64,000 nucleotides of DNA, from assembly GCF_002554795.1 (NCBI RefSeq), contig NZ_PDEQ01000002.1:496001-560000 (forward strand), in the 5' to 3' direction. This document shows, piece after piece, positions 26,191-34,146 of the stretch (positions within the stretch are counted from its first letter, which is position 1; each line of letters starts with the position of its first letter). Made by a program: the position numbers and the translations under genes. The DNA comes from Longibacter salinarum (GTDB lineage: Bacteria; Bacteroidota; Rhodothermia; Rhodothermales; Salinibacteraceae). The notes under the pieces are model-generated. The model was not told where the DNA came from. It worked only from the letters and a program-made list of their open reading frames with translations, and ran no database searches.

Positions 26191-27159
26191 TTATGCCGAC
26201 GCTGAAGGGCTTTTCTTGCGCTTTGTGATCGAATCCGCCTCGATAAAGATATATTTGACCTGAGGGTGTCTCTCACGGATTTTCTTTTCGAGATCATCGA
26301 TTGCGACCTCGACCTCATCAGCGGATAGGTCGTCGCGAAATTCGAGGTCCATGTTGAGAACCAGTGTGTTCGGTCCCATGTGGACGGTCAGGATGCGACC
26401 GACTGCTTCAACCGGGCCTCCGTTATGTACAATATCGTAAACCCCGTCTCGAATTTCGGGATCTGCAGCCTCGCCGATGAGAAGCTGTTTGCTCTCCCAG
26501 ATCAAGAAGACGGCCACACCGCACAGGATCAGACCGATGACGATAGAGGCAATGCCGTCGATGATCGGCATGTGGAGCGCGGACGCGAGATGAACACCCA
26601 GCAGTGCGACGACCAAACCAGCCAGCGCTGCGCTATCTTCGAAGACGACAGTAAACGTCGTTGGGTCTTTCGCCTCCTTGATGGCCGAGAAAAACGGTTT
26701 ATCGCCCCGTTGTTTTTTGAACTCTTGTAGTGCGGTCCGTAGAGCCAGACTCTCAAATACGATCGCGGCCGTCAAGACGATCGTATTGAGCGTGAGGCCC
26801 GACATGGTGATACCAGCGACCGTCACCGTTCCCGATCCCCCATGGCCAGGATCAAGGGCATGCATCAAGCCTTCGTAGATGGAAAAGCCTCCGCCGAGGC
26901 CGAAGATCAAGACCGCCACGATCAACGTGTAGAAGTATAGCGACTTCCCGTATCCAAACGGGTGGTTCGCATCGGGCGGACGTTGGCTCCGCTTGATGCC
27001 GAGTAGCAGCAAGCCCCCGTTTCCGGTATCCACGAGCGAGTGGATGCCCTCCGCCAGCATGGCGCTACTTCCGCTAATCGCAGCACCGATAAACTTCGTG
27101 ATGGCGATGGCTGTGTTGCCGGCAATTGCGGCGTAGATCGCTTTTTTCGAGGAAGCCAT
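26191..27159 (-). CDS. Cation diffusion facilitator (CDF) family transporter
   Basis: 322-residue inner-membrane protein with about six membrane segments and a cytoplasmic C-terminal domain. The first metal-site motif HSLVD (H40, D44) is intact, with DTGNGGLLLLG following; the partner motif in the later helices is EDSAALAGLVVALLG. HPFGYGKSLYFY is also typical of the family. It probably exports Zn2+, Fe2+, Co2+ or related ions in exchange for protons. The acidic EDS instead of HxxxD in the second site places it near the SLC30A9-type branch, so specificity is uncertain. It appears monocistronic and divergent from recQ. Confidence 0.88.
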   Translation of the reverse strand: MASSKKAIYAAIAGNTAIAITKFIGAAISGSSAMLAEGIHSLVDTGNGGLLLLGIKRSQRPPDANHPFGYGKSLYFYTLIVAVLIFGLGGGFSIYEGLMHALDPGHGGSGTVTVAGITMSGLTLNTIVLTAAIVFESLALRTALQEFKKQRGDKPFFSAIKEAKDPTTFTVVFEDSAALAGLVVALLGVHLASALHMPIIDGIASIVIGLILCGVAVFLIWESKQLLIGEAADPEIRDGVYDIVHNGGPVEAVGRILTVHMGPNTLVLNMDLEFRDDLSADEVEVAIDDLEKKIRERHPQVKYIFIEADSITKRKKSPSASA

Positions 27160-27432
27160 GGACGCGGAGCGTGATCATTGAAGAACATGTTCGGGCGAAT
27201 AATACTCATTATATACCAGCCGTCCGCGTGAGTCGAAAGTCGCCACCTGTTCCAATCGTGCGAATCCTCTTTTTATTTCTGAGATCATGCCGCTCAGTGA
27301 GCCCTCATCAAAAGAGTGACGTATCGTCCTGGTGAGCGTCCCACAGCCGCTTGAAGGTAGCAGATCCTTTTTCGACCGCGACCGTAGGTGAAACGCGCCG
27401 CTACCGTTTTTTGCCTGTCGCTCGTTTGTTCG

Positions 27433-29283
27433 ATGGATGTCACTTCCGCCGATCCCCGGCACGTACTGCAATCCGTTTTCGGCTACGATTCCTTCCGCCC
27501 GCATCAGGGGGAGATTATCGAGCGGATAACTCGAGGCCGGAACGCGCTCGTCATTATGCCGACCGGTGGAGGAAAGTCGCTCTGCTATCAGATTCCGGCA
27601 CTTGTTCGAGACGGTGTCGGCATCGTTGTCTCGCCGCTCATCTCGCTGATGCAGGATCAGGTCGACGCGCTGCAGCAGCTCGGCATCCGTGCCGCTGTCC
27701 TAAACTCGAGCCTGTCGGCCAGTGAACGCCGAATCGTGGAAGCGCAGTTCGCCCACGGTGAACTCGATCTCTGCTACGTTGCCCCCGAACGCGTGATGCG
27801 CGACCGCTTCATCGCAGCCATGAAGCAGACGAATGTGGCTCTAATCGCGATCGACGAGGCGCACTGCATCTCTCAGTGGGGACACGACTTTCGGCCGGAG
27901 TACCTGCAGCTCAGCACGCTTCGGGAGACGTTTCCCCACGTCCCGACCATCGGCGTGACGGCGACGGCCGATCCACCGACGCAGGAGGTGATCCTGGAGC
28001 GTTTGCATATGTCGGAGGACGACCTTTTCGTCACGGGTTTCGACCGACCGAATATTAACTACCGCGTCGTCCCGAAGAAGCGAAACCCCAAGCAGCAGCT
28101 GCTCCAGTTCATTGAGTCTGAGCATCGGAACGATGACTCCGAGCATCGGCACGACAGCGGCATCGTCTACTGCCTGTCACGGAAGCGCGTCGAGTCAACC
28201 GCAAAATTTCTTGCGGACCAGGGCTACGAAGCTTTACCATATCACGCTGGACTTTCGGGCACAAAGCGAGAAGAGCATCAGGACCGCTTTCTCCGTGAGC
28301 CGGGACTCATCATGGTGGCAACCGTCGCGTTCGGGATGGGCATTGACAAGCCGGACGTGAGGTTTGTTGCGCATCTCGACGTGCCGAAGACGATGGAGTC
28401 GTATTACCAGGAAACGGGGCGTGCCGGGCGGGACGGGCATCCGTCGAATGCGTGGATGGCGTATCGCCTGTCCGACATCGTACGCATGCGGAAAATCATT
28501 CAGTCGTCGACCGACAACGAGGAGTATCGCTGGGCGCAGCATCACAAACTGAATGCGCTTTTCGGGTACTGCGAGACGACGGATTGCCGCCGTCGCGTCA
28601 TCCTCAACTACTTTGGCGAAACCGATCTACCGGTCGATTGCGGCAATTGCGACAATTGTCTCCGCTCGATCGACACGTGGGACGGCACCGTTGCTGCGCA
28701 AAAGGTGCTGTCATGCATTGCGCGGACCGGTCAGCGATTCGGCGCCTCTCACATCACCGACGTGATTCGAGGAGCCGATACGGAGAAAGTGCGCAAGTTC
28801 GGCCACAACGACATTTCCACGTACGGAATAGGCTCGGAACGCTCGAAGCAAGCCTGGCGCTCCATCATCCGTCAGCTCGTGGCCAAGGGAATGGTGCACG
28901 TCGACATCACGGGATATGGCTCCCTGAAACTGGACGAGTCGTGCCGTCCGGTGCTGCGCGGGAATCGGGACGTCGAGTTTCGCCACGAACCGGAACCGGT
29001 GAGCAAGCGCTCATCGACGAAAACAGCGAAACGGTCCAATGCACCGGAGAGCGGGGAGGCGCGCGATCTGTTCGACGCACTACGAGAGGTCCGAACGAAG
29101 CTCGCCCGTGAACAGGACGTTCCGCCGTATGTCGTTTTTGGGGATAAAACGCTGCTTGCGATGGTTGAACATCGCCCGACGACCCCGAAAGAGTTTCGGC
29201 AATTGCACGGAGTCGGCGATGTCAAACTTGAACGATACGCCGATGCATTCCTTGACGTTGTGCGCACATTTCAAGAGAGCTGA
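27433..29283 (+). CDS. recQ: ATP-dependent DNA helicase RecQ
   Basis: 616-residue superfamily 2 3'-5' DNA helicase acting in recombination and fork repair. ATG 27433 is chosen because homology begins there; the frame is open to 27388 upstream. Motifs in order: FRPHQGEII (Q-type motif 0), TGGGKS (Walker A, K48), [28 protein letters not shown] (Walker B and aromatic-rich loop), [13 protein letters not shown], and [15 protein letters not shown] / [10 protein letters not shown] (motifs V and VI). The RQC zinc cluster cysteines are in [11 protein letters not shown] and CGNCDNC. A winged-helix region and a C-terminal HRDC domain (about the last 75 residues) complete a full-length RecQ. Confidence 0.97.
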   Translation: MDVTSADPRHVLQSVFGYDSFRPHQGEIIERITRGRNALVIMPTGGGKSLCYQIPALVRDGVGIVVSPLISLMQDQVDALQQLGIRAAVLNSSLSASERRIVEAQFAHGELDLCYVAPERVMRDRFIAAMKQTNVALIAIDEAHCISQWGHDFRPEYLQLSTLRETFPHVPTIGVTATADPPTQEVILERLHMSEDDLFVTGFDRPNINYRVVPKKRNPKQQLLQFIESEHRNDDSEHRHDSGIVYCLSRKRVESTAKFLADQGYEALPYHAGLSGTKREEHQDRFLREPGLIMVATVAFGMGIDKPDVRFVAHLDVPKTMESYYQETGRAGRDGHPSNAWMAYRLSDIVRMRKIIQSSTDNEEYRWAQHHKLNALFGYCETTDCRRRVILNYFGETDLPVDCGNCDNCLRSIDTWDGTVAAQKVLSCIARTGQRFGASHITDVIRGADTEKVRKFGHNDISTYGIGSERSKQAWRSIIRQLVAKGMVHVDITGYGSLKLDESCRPVLRGNRDVEFRHEPEPVSKRSSTKTAKRSNAPESGEARDLFDALREVRTKLAREQDVPPYVVFGDKTLLAMVEHRPTTPKEFRQLHGVGDVKLERYADAFLDVVRTFQES

Positions 29284-29457
29284 TGGGGCCGGAGGCGAGG
29301 CTGCGATCGGTCGGCCCGTTGTTCACCCGAGGAGGTTTGTCTCCCTGCGTAGGACCTGTGACTTTTCTTGATCTGTAGGCGGCTATACGCATAGGACTTG
29401 TGCTTCACGTCTCTGTATCCACCGCACCGCGGTCTCTCTCTTTCCGTACAGAATCAG

Positions 29458-30978
29458 ATGTTCGCAATGGCACGCGTTTATTCCCTTCTCTTGGCGGGCG
29501 TGTTGATCTTGCTTTCAGCGGGTACACCTGCTCTTGCCCAGCAAATTCCCACCGATACGTCCCAGGCTCAACAGCAAGAGTCCACGTCTTCTGCTGTCGA
29601 CACCGTTGAGTCAGGCGATGCCGCTACTGACATGGCACGCGACCGGGGTCGCTTCGCTCAGCAGGCTCAGGTCGATGGGTCCGGAACGGCCATTCTTGCC
29701 GACTGGCCTCCGTCGCTCCCGGATTTGATCCAGCGGATGGGGCGGAGGGCTCCGCGTCTTTTGCCGAAAATAGACACCCTGAGCATCGACTATGACTATG
29801 TCACCGGCGAGGACATGGTCGACATGCGATTCGGGATTCAGTGGCAGGCGGGAGAGTCGGTACTATATGAGGGGAGTGTGGTGACGAGGCGCGAAGGCCC
29901 TCGGGACATACGGATGTCGTCGTTCGAGATCATCCTTGATGTCGTGAAGGGGGGGCAGAAGGTTGCCGAAACGGTTGTTGCCGTCGACAGCATGGCGCTA
30001 CCTCAAGCGCCGGGATACTACGAGTTTTCGGTCCAGGTGCCGTATGAGCGAGTGTTTCTCGATAGCGACGCGCAGGAAGCGGAGTTGTATCTACGACAGG
30101 GCGTGACGTTCGAGCGACCGTTGATCGAGGTCGTCGGGTTTCGTGAGTATCGCAATGGCCAACCATACGGGGCCGTCCAAACCTCGCGTCAGGACAGAGA
30201 GCCGCAGGCTCGCCCTGCTCCCGGCGCTGATCCACCACGGGTTGTCTATCGACCCGGAACGCGCGTGCTGATCGGGTGGCGCGTCGGTCCACAACCTTAT
30301 TATGTCGGACCGTCTCAGACACGTCGCACCATTGCAGACTCCGAAGACGATCGGGTCGTTAGTCGTGCGGGAGACGCCGAACGTACGGGTCGTGCCGCCA
30401 CTGCGGGGCGAAGCAATGGGGCGGCAGACAACGGCGCCGGACGTACCGGACGGACATCGGGGACGGCCTCCTCCGGTGACGACGGAAAGGCGACCGACGC
30501 AGACGAAAAGGATACGTCCTCTGGACGCGATGACGATGACGACGACGATGACCTCGCGACTGCAGCACTCGGAGCCGCTGCCGTCGTGGCGGGCGTCGCG
30601 TATTTCGGAGGAACGGTTGGTATCTACGGCACGGGCGAGACGCCCCTCGGGCTCACAGCTGGTGTGACAAAACCTCGCGGAGGCGTGCATCTCCAGGCAG
30701 CGGTCAACTCCGAAGTGATCGAACAGGAAGGCGTCCAGCGACTGAACGCGAAGCTCATGGGATTCTACGACGTGGTCGGGACCAGCCCGGTCCAACCGGC
30801 GGCTGCCGTCGGTGTGCAGGCCGTTGCGATTGGAGACAACACCGAGATTAAGCCGGCCGTTTCCCTTGGGCTCGTGCTAAACACCGGTCGGTTCGTCGTC
30901 TTCAGCGGGTATGACATGGTGCGCACGACACCGGAGATAAGTTTGACGTACAACTTTCGCTATTCCCCGAAGGATTGA
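29458..30978 (+). CDS. Secreted protein of unknown function with acidic linker and beta-rich C-terminus
   Basis: 506 residues from ATG 29458 (ATG 29467 also possible). The signal peptide ends near PALAQQ. The N-terminal half (about 75-250) is a predicted beta-rich globular region with LSIDYDYV and YYEFSVQVPYERVFLDS. The middle is a Ser/Thr/Gly-rich region followed by a run of Asp residues. The last 120 residues start with a Gly/Ala-rich hydrophobic stretch (ALGAAAVVAGVAYFGG) and end in alternating hydrophobic strands (ISLTYNFRYSPKD), as in an outer-membrane beta structure. I do not recognise the family. The gene is downstream of recQ by 174 bases with no clear functional link. Confidence 0.75.
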   Translation: MFAMARVYSLLLAGVLILLSAGTPALAQQIPTDTSQAQQQESTSSAVDTVESGDAATDMARDRGRFAQQAQVDGSGTAILADWPPSLPDLIQRMGRRAPRLLPKIDTLSIDYDYVTGEDMVDMRFGIQWQAGESVLYEGSVVTRREGPRDIRMSSFEIILDVVKGGQKVAETVVAVDSMALPQAPGYYEFSVQVPYERVFLDSDAQEAELYLRQGVTFERPLIEVVGFREYRNGQPYGAVQTSRQDREPQARPAPGADPPRVVYRPGTRVLIGWRVGPQPYYVGPSQTRRTIADSEDDRVVSRAGDAERTGRAATAGRSNGAADNGAGRTGRTSGTASSGDDGKATDADEKDTSSGRDDDDDDDDLATAALGAAAVVAGVAYFGGTVGIYGTGETPLGLTAGVTKPRGGVHLQAAVNSEVIEQEGVQRLNAKLMGFYDVVGTSPVQPAAAVGVQAVAIGDNTEIKPAVSLGLVLNTGRFVVFSGYDMVRTTPEISLTYNFRYSPKD

Positions 30979-31027
30979 CAGCAGAGGGGTCGTTGGGGGC
31001 GGATGTCGGCCGTGTTTCCTGTAAAGC

Positions 31028-31059
31028 AAAAAGCCGAGCCCCCAATGAGGCCCGGCTTT
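31028..31059. terminator. Bidirectional terminator between convergent genes
   Basis: An 11-bp stem with one mismatch (31030-31040 and 31049-31059), flanked by an A-run before and T residues at the end, so it can serve both the plus-strand secreted protein gene and the minus-strand small gene. Confidence 0.65.
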
Positions 31060-31117
31060 CGCGGAGTTGCGCAACGGTACCGATGACCGACGCACCGCTT
31101 TGTCTTGACGTAGCACG

Positions 31118-31402
31118 TTACGGCTTCTCGGTTGCGATGAAGTCCGCGCGATCACCAGAAGGAGTACTGATTACGTCTGTAATCTCCACGGAGAACGTTT
31201 TCTCCCGCTCGCGGCTCCGATCGTAGAGGATGCCCTGAAACTCGGCATCATCTTCCTTTTCAGCCAGGTCGTCGATACTCACACCGTCTTCTGCGAAAAA
31301 GACACCTTTGTAGGCTTTTCCATAGACCGTTTTCTGAGAGTAGGCGAAGCCTTCCCCCTCAAAGTCATTCAGCTGCGCGTCGTGGAGGTCGTAGAGGCTC
31401 AT
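31118..31402 (-). CDS. Small acidic hypothetical protein
   Basis: 94 residues, strongly acidic (many Asp/Glu), no signal peptide or membrane segment. It contains YGKAYKGVFFAEDGVSIDD and EREKTFSVEITDV, with a regular alternation suggestive of a small beta fold. Not recognised. Supported by uninterrupted frame, biased composition and a terminator at the correct side. Confidence 0.55.
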   Translation of the reverse strand: MSLYDLHDAQLNDFEGEGFAYSQKTVYGKAYKGVFFAEDGVSIDDLAEKEDDAEFQGILYDRSREREKTFSVEITDVISTPSGDRADFIATEKP

Positions 31403-31711
31403 GATGTGCTCGAAACAGTGTGTGTAGAGTGTCTACCATGGACAAGGACACCCATGAAGTCCAACTCACAGGGTGTTTCGTCCTTATAACCATACGTTTC
31501 ATACGGAACGAACAGGCATCAGTTCACATCTAGAGTACAGAGTCATTAGAATTGCCGGTTCACTCTCGATCAAGACTCTCGCTTCCGTTGTACGTGACGA
31601 TAAGAGCATGCTGCCGGACGCTCGCTCGTCTCACTTAATCGAGATTTAGTCACCCGCGTCCGTTTTGACGGTCCGGTTTCACAACTGTCTTCCAAGTCTG
31701 TTTTCTCGCTG
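31403..31711. other. Divergent intergenic region upstream of ECF sigma gene
   Basis: 309 bases between the small acidic protein (minus) and the sigma factor (plus). I see no gene and no strong repeat. It probably holds both promoters. Confidence 0.5.
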
Positions 31712-32266
31712 ATGGCCTCTCCTTCCATCGATCCCGATACCGTTCGCCAGGCGCAGAACGGGGATGACCGTGCACGGTCGTCACTTCTTTCTGCTATTGA
31801 ACCGATTCTGCGCGGCTACTTCGTCAAGCGGATCGGGAAAAGCACAGATGTGGACGACCTTGTGCAGAATACGCTGATTCGAGTGCACGAGGGTCTCGCT
31901 GACCTGGAGAAGCCAGGAAGCTTGAAGCCGTTCGCTATGAAGGCGGCGCTATTTGAGTTGCAGGATTTTTATCGCGGGCGGTACGACATGAAGGAACGCC
32001 TCTACGATCCCGAGCTCCCGCTGGACCGGACGACCGCAGCGGATGACGGGAGCGATCGCGTGGATGTGGAAACCGCCCTCGAGCAATTATCCCCGAAGGC
32101 GCGGCGAATCATTGAATTGCGCGAATATGGATACAAGTATCGAGAGATCGCGCAGATGATTGACACGACGGAAGCAGCAATCAAGATGCAGGTCAAACGC
32201 GCATTTGACAAAATGCGTGACGCAATTACCATGCTGCTCGCGCTCATTTTGATTCCGAGCTTGTAG
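31712..32266 (+). CDS. ECF-type RNA polymerase sigma factor
   Basis: 184 residues. Region 2 covers about residues 25-95 (ILRGYFVKRIGKSTDVDDLVQ with NTLIRVHEG). Region 4 covers about 120-175 (ALEQLSPKARRIIELREYGY, then the helix-turn-helix YREIAQMIDTTEAAIKMQVKRAF). This directs RNA polymerase to specific promoters in response to a surface signal. Unusually, the protein ends in a hydrophobic tail (MLLALILIPSL) after region 4. It is followed by the FecR-like anti-sigma gene, 362 bases downstream, and an STN receptor, the usual set for Fec-type signalling. Confidence 0.9.
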   Translation: MASPSIDPDTVRQAQNGDDRARSSLLSAIEPILRGYFVKRIGKSTDVDDLVQNTLIRVHEGLADLEKPGSLKPFAMKAALFELQDFYRGRYDMKERLYDPELPLDRTTAADDGSDRVDVETALEQLSPKARRIIELREYGYKYREIAQMIDTTEAAIKMQVKRAFDKMRDAITMLLALILIPSL

Positions 32267-32628
32267 TTGATGTGGCCCGTTCGGGTGGCGGAGAGAATCG
32301 ATGGAATGCTGTGTTACCTTCTCCGCGCTGTCTGCGGCTATATGAATGAGCGATGGTCCTCAAGGCCATACTCGAAAATACTCACCCATCTATCCACCTG
32401 GAGTGCAAACCGTTGTGGCTGGAGTTCCATCCTCCTTTCTTCACCCATGAACGTTACTGCGCCGCCTCGGGAAAAACACTCTTGACTGGATAAATACACT
32501 CCGAATCTGATCCGTTATGCAGGGTCAAATCACCCCCAGAATCTGACCTCGGCTGCATTCCGGGAGGCGCCGCTCGAAAGCGCTTGGCGACGGAGTGGAC
32601 AATTTAAAGACGTAACGACTTGATACCT
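32267..32628. other. Intergenic region between sigma and FecR genes
   Basis: 362 bases, unusually long for a sigma/anti-sigma pair. A direct repeat GAATCTGA occurs twice (starting near 32502 and 32542). No gene supported; a promoter for fecR-like expression is likely. Confidence 0.45.
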
Positions 32629-33879
32629 ATGAACGACCTGCACGAGGCCATCTTGTTTTTTGAGGATCTGCCTCCGAGTCAGCGGGAGGATGTTCTCGAG
32701 CGTCTCGAAACCGATCCTGATGCCGCGAAGACGTTTCACCAGTGGCGTACGATCGAACGTCGCATCGCAGAGGACTTCCACAACGATCTGCCGGAGCGTC
32801 ATCTGCTGGTGCTGTTTGCCCTGGAAGATCGGGGTGATCGCGGTCTGCTGTCGACGCAGGAGCAGATGGCGCTCGATGAGGCTCGCGGAGATATCGAGCG
32901 GGCAATGAAACGCCATCCCTCGTTGAGTGATGTGGTCGACAACATCCAGGACGCCCGCGCTGATTTTGACGATGTGTGGGAGAAAGGATGGAGCGAGAGT
33001 GCCGCCAGCAAATCCACTCGGTCAGTCAACGGCCCGCTCGATACTGACCCGAACATCGATCTCGATGTCGCACCGTCGGCTCTAGACCCGTCCACGGGGC
33101 GGCAGGATCGAAGCGCTCGAGCGTCATCTGGTTCGGCGAGTCGTACATGGCGCCGAATCGGGGCAACGGCTCTCGTTGCGGCGATGGCCGTTCTGGTGGT
33201 CTTCCTCTGGCCAACGGAGCCGGAGCGGACCGTTATCACGGTGGCGGAAGGGGAGACGCAGGTTGTCGATCTTGCAGACGGGTCGACGGTTCGTCTTGCG
33301 GGAGCAACACAACTCAGTTTCAACGACGCGACGAATAGTACGTTTGACCGACAAGTCACTCTGGACTTCGGCCGGGCGTTCTTCGAGGTGGCAGAAAAGC
33401 CGCGTCCCCAGCCGTTCATCGTCGAAACGCCGACGTCTCGCACGACGGTACTCGGCACTCAGTTTGGCGTTGAAGCAGAAGAGGATGTGACGGATGTGAC
33501 GCTGGCCAGCGGTAAGGTCAAGGTTCAGTCCATCTCTGATACGAGTCGAGAGGTTGACCTTGCACCGGGGCAGCAGAGCCGCGTGGAGAAAGATGCTGCA
33601 CCTTCCGCGCCGAAAAATGTGAATCTGATCGCGGAGCTCGGTTGGAGCGGGCTCTATATCTTCAACCGGACGCCTGTAGAAGAGATTGCGTCTCAACTTG
33701 AGAACCGACACAACATTTCGGTTTCTATCGCACCTGCACTTCAGGGTGAACCGGTCACAGGTACTTTCGAGCAGTCGATGGCTCCGGAGGAGATTCTGTC
33801 CGTCGTCGCTACCGCTCTCGGTGCTAATCTCGAACAGGACGAGTCGGGCTACACTCTCGTGCTCGACGATCAAGGATAG
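32629..33879 (+). CDS. FecR-like anti-sigma factor with DUF4974/STN-like C-terminus
   Basis: 416 residues from ATG 32629 (a TTG three codons earlier is less likely). The N-terminal cytoplasmic part (about 1-180) would hold the sigma factor. A single membrane helix follows (TALVAAMAVLVVFLWP, about 187-202). The periplasmic FecR domain runs from about 205 to 325 (GETQVVDLADGSTVRLAG, VTLDFGRAFFEVA, VLGTQFGV, LASGKVKV). The last ~80 residues (LIFNRTPVEEIASQL-type, TGTFEQSMAPEEIL) form the DUF4974/STN-like domain that contacts the TonB receptor signalling domain. It should convert receptor occupancy into release or activation of the ECF sigma encoded just upstream. Confidence 0.92.
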   Translation: MNDLHEAILFFEDLPPSQREDVLERLETDPDAAKTFHQWRTIERRIAEDFHNDLPERHLLVLFALEDRGDRGLLSTQEQMALDEARGDIERAMKRHPSLSDVVDNIQDARADFDDVWEKGWSESAASKSTRSVNGPLDTDPNIDLDVAPSALDPSTGRQDRSARASSGSASRTWRRIGATALVAAMAVLVVFLWPTEPERTVITVAEGETQVVDLADGSTVRLAGATQLSFNDATNSTFDRQVTLDFGRAFFEVAEKPRPQPFIVETPTSRTTVLGTQFGVEAEEDVTDVTLASGKVKVQSISDTSREVDLAPGQQSRVEKDAAPSAPKNVNLIAELGWSGLYIFNRTPVEEIASQLENRHNISVSIAPALQGEPVTGTFEQSMAPEEILSVVATALGANLEQDESGYTLVLDDQG

Positions 33880-33923
33880 CCGCTGACAACGGTGTCTCGA
33901 CGGTCGGACGCAATGGCGGATGT

Positions 33924-33961
33924 ATGGCCCTCTCGCCCTCATGATGAGGCGAGGGGGCCAT
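33924..33961 (+). terminator. Long hairpin after FecR gene
   Basis: A 14-bp stem with one G-U pair (33924-33937 with 33948-33961); inner bases can extend it. No T-run follows directly, so it may be an attenuating or stabilising hairpin between anti-sigma and receptor genes. Confidence 0.5.
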
Positions 33962-34146
33962 CGTATTTCGGGGTCAGGTAGACGAACGACCAAGAAAACT
34001 CTCGGGAGAGCCCCGTTGCGAGGGAGGCGAACAGGAGACCGTTGACCGGGTACACTGTGCTGTTGCTACCGCGCAGTCATCTGGATCGCGCGGTGGATGC
34101 TTGTGCTCGCGTAATCCCCGTGACCGTCTCTGCCTCTATCGCACGC

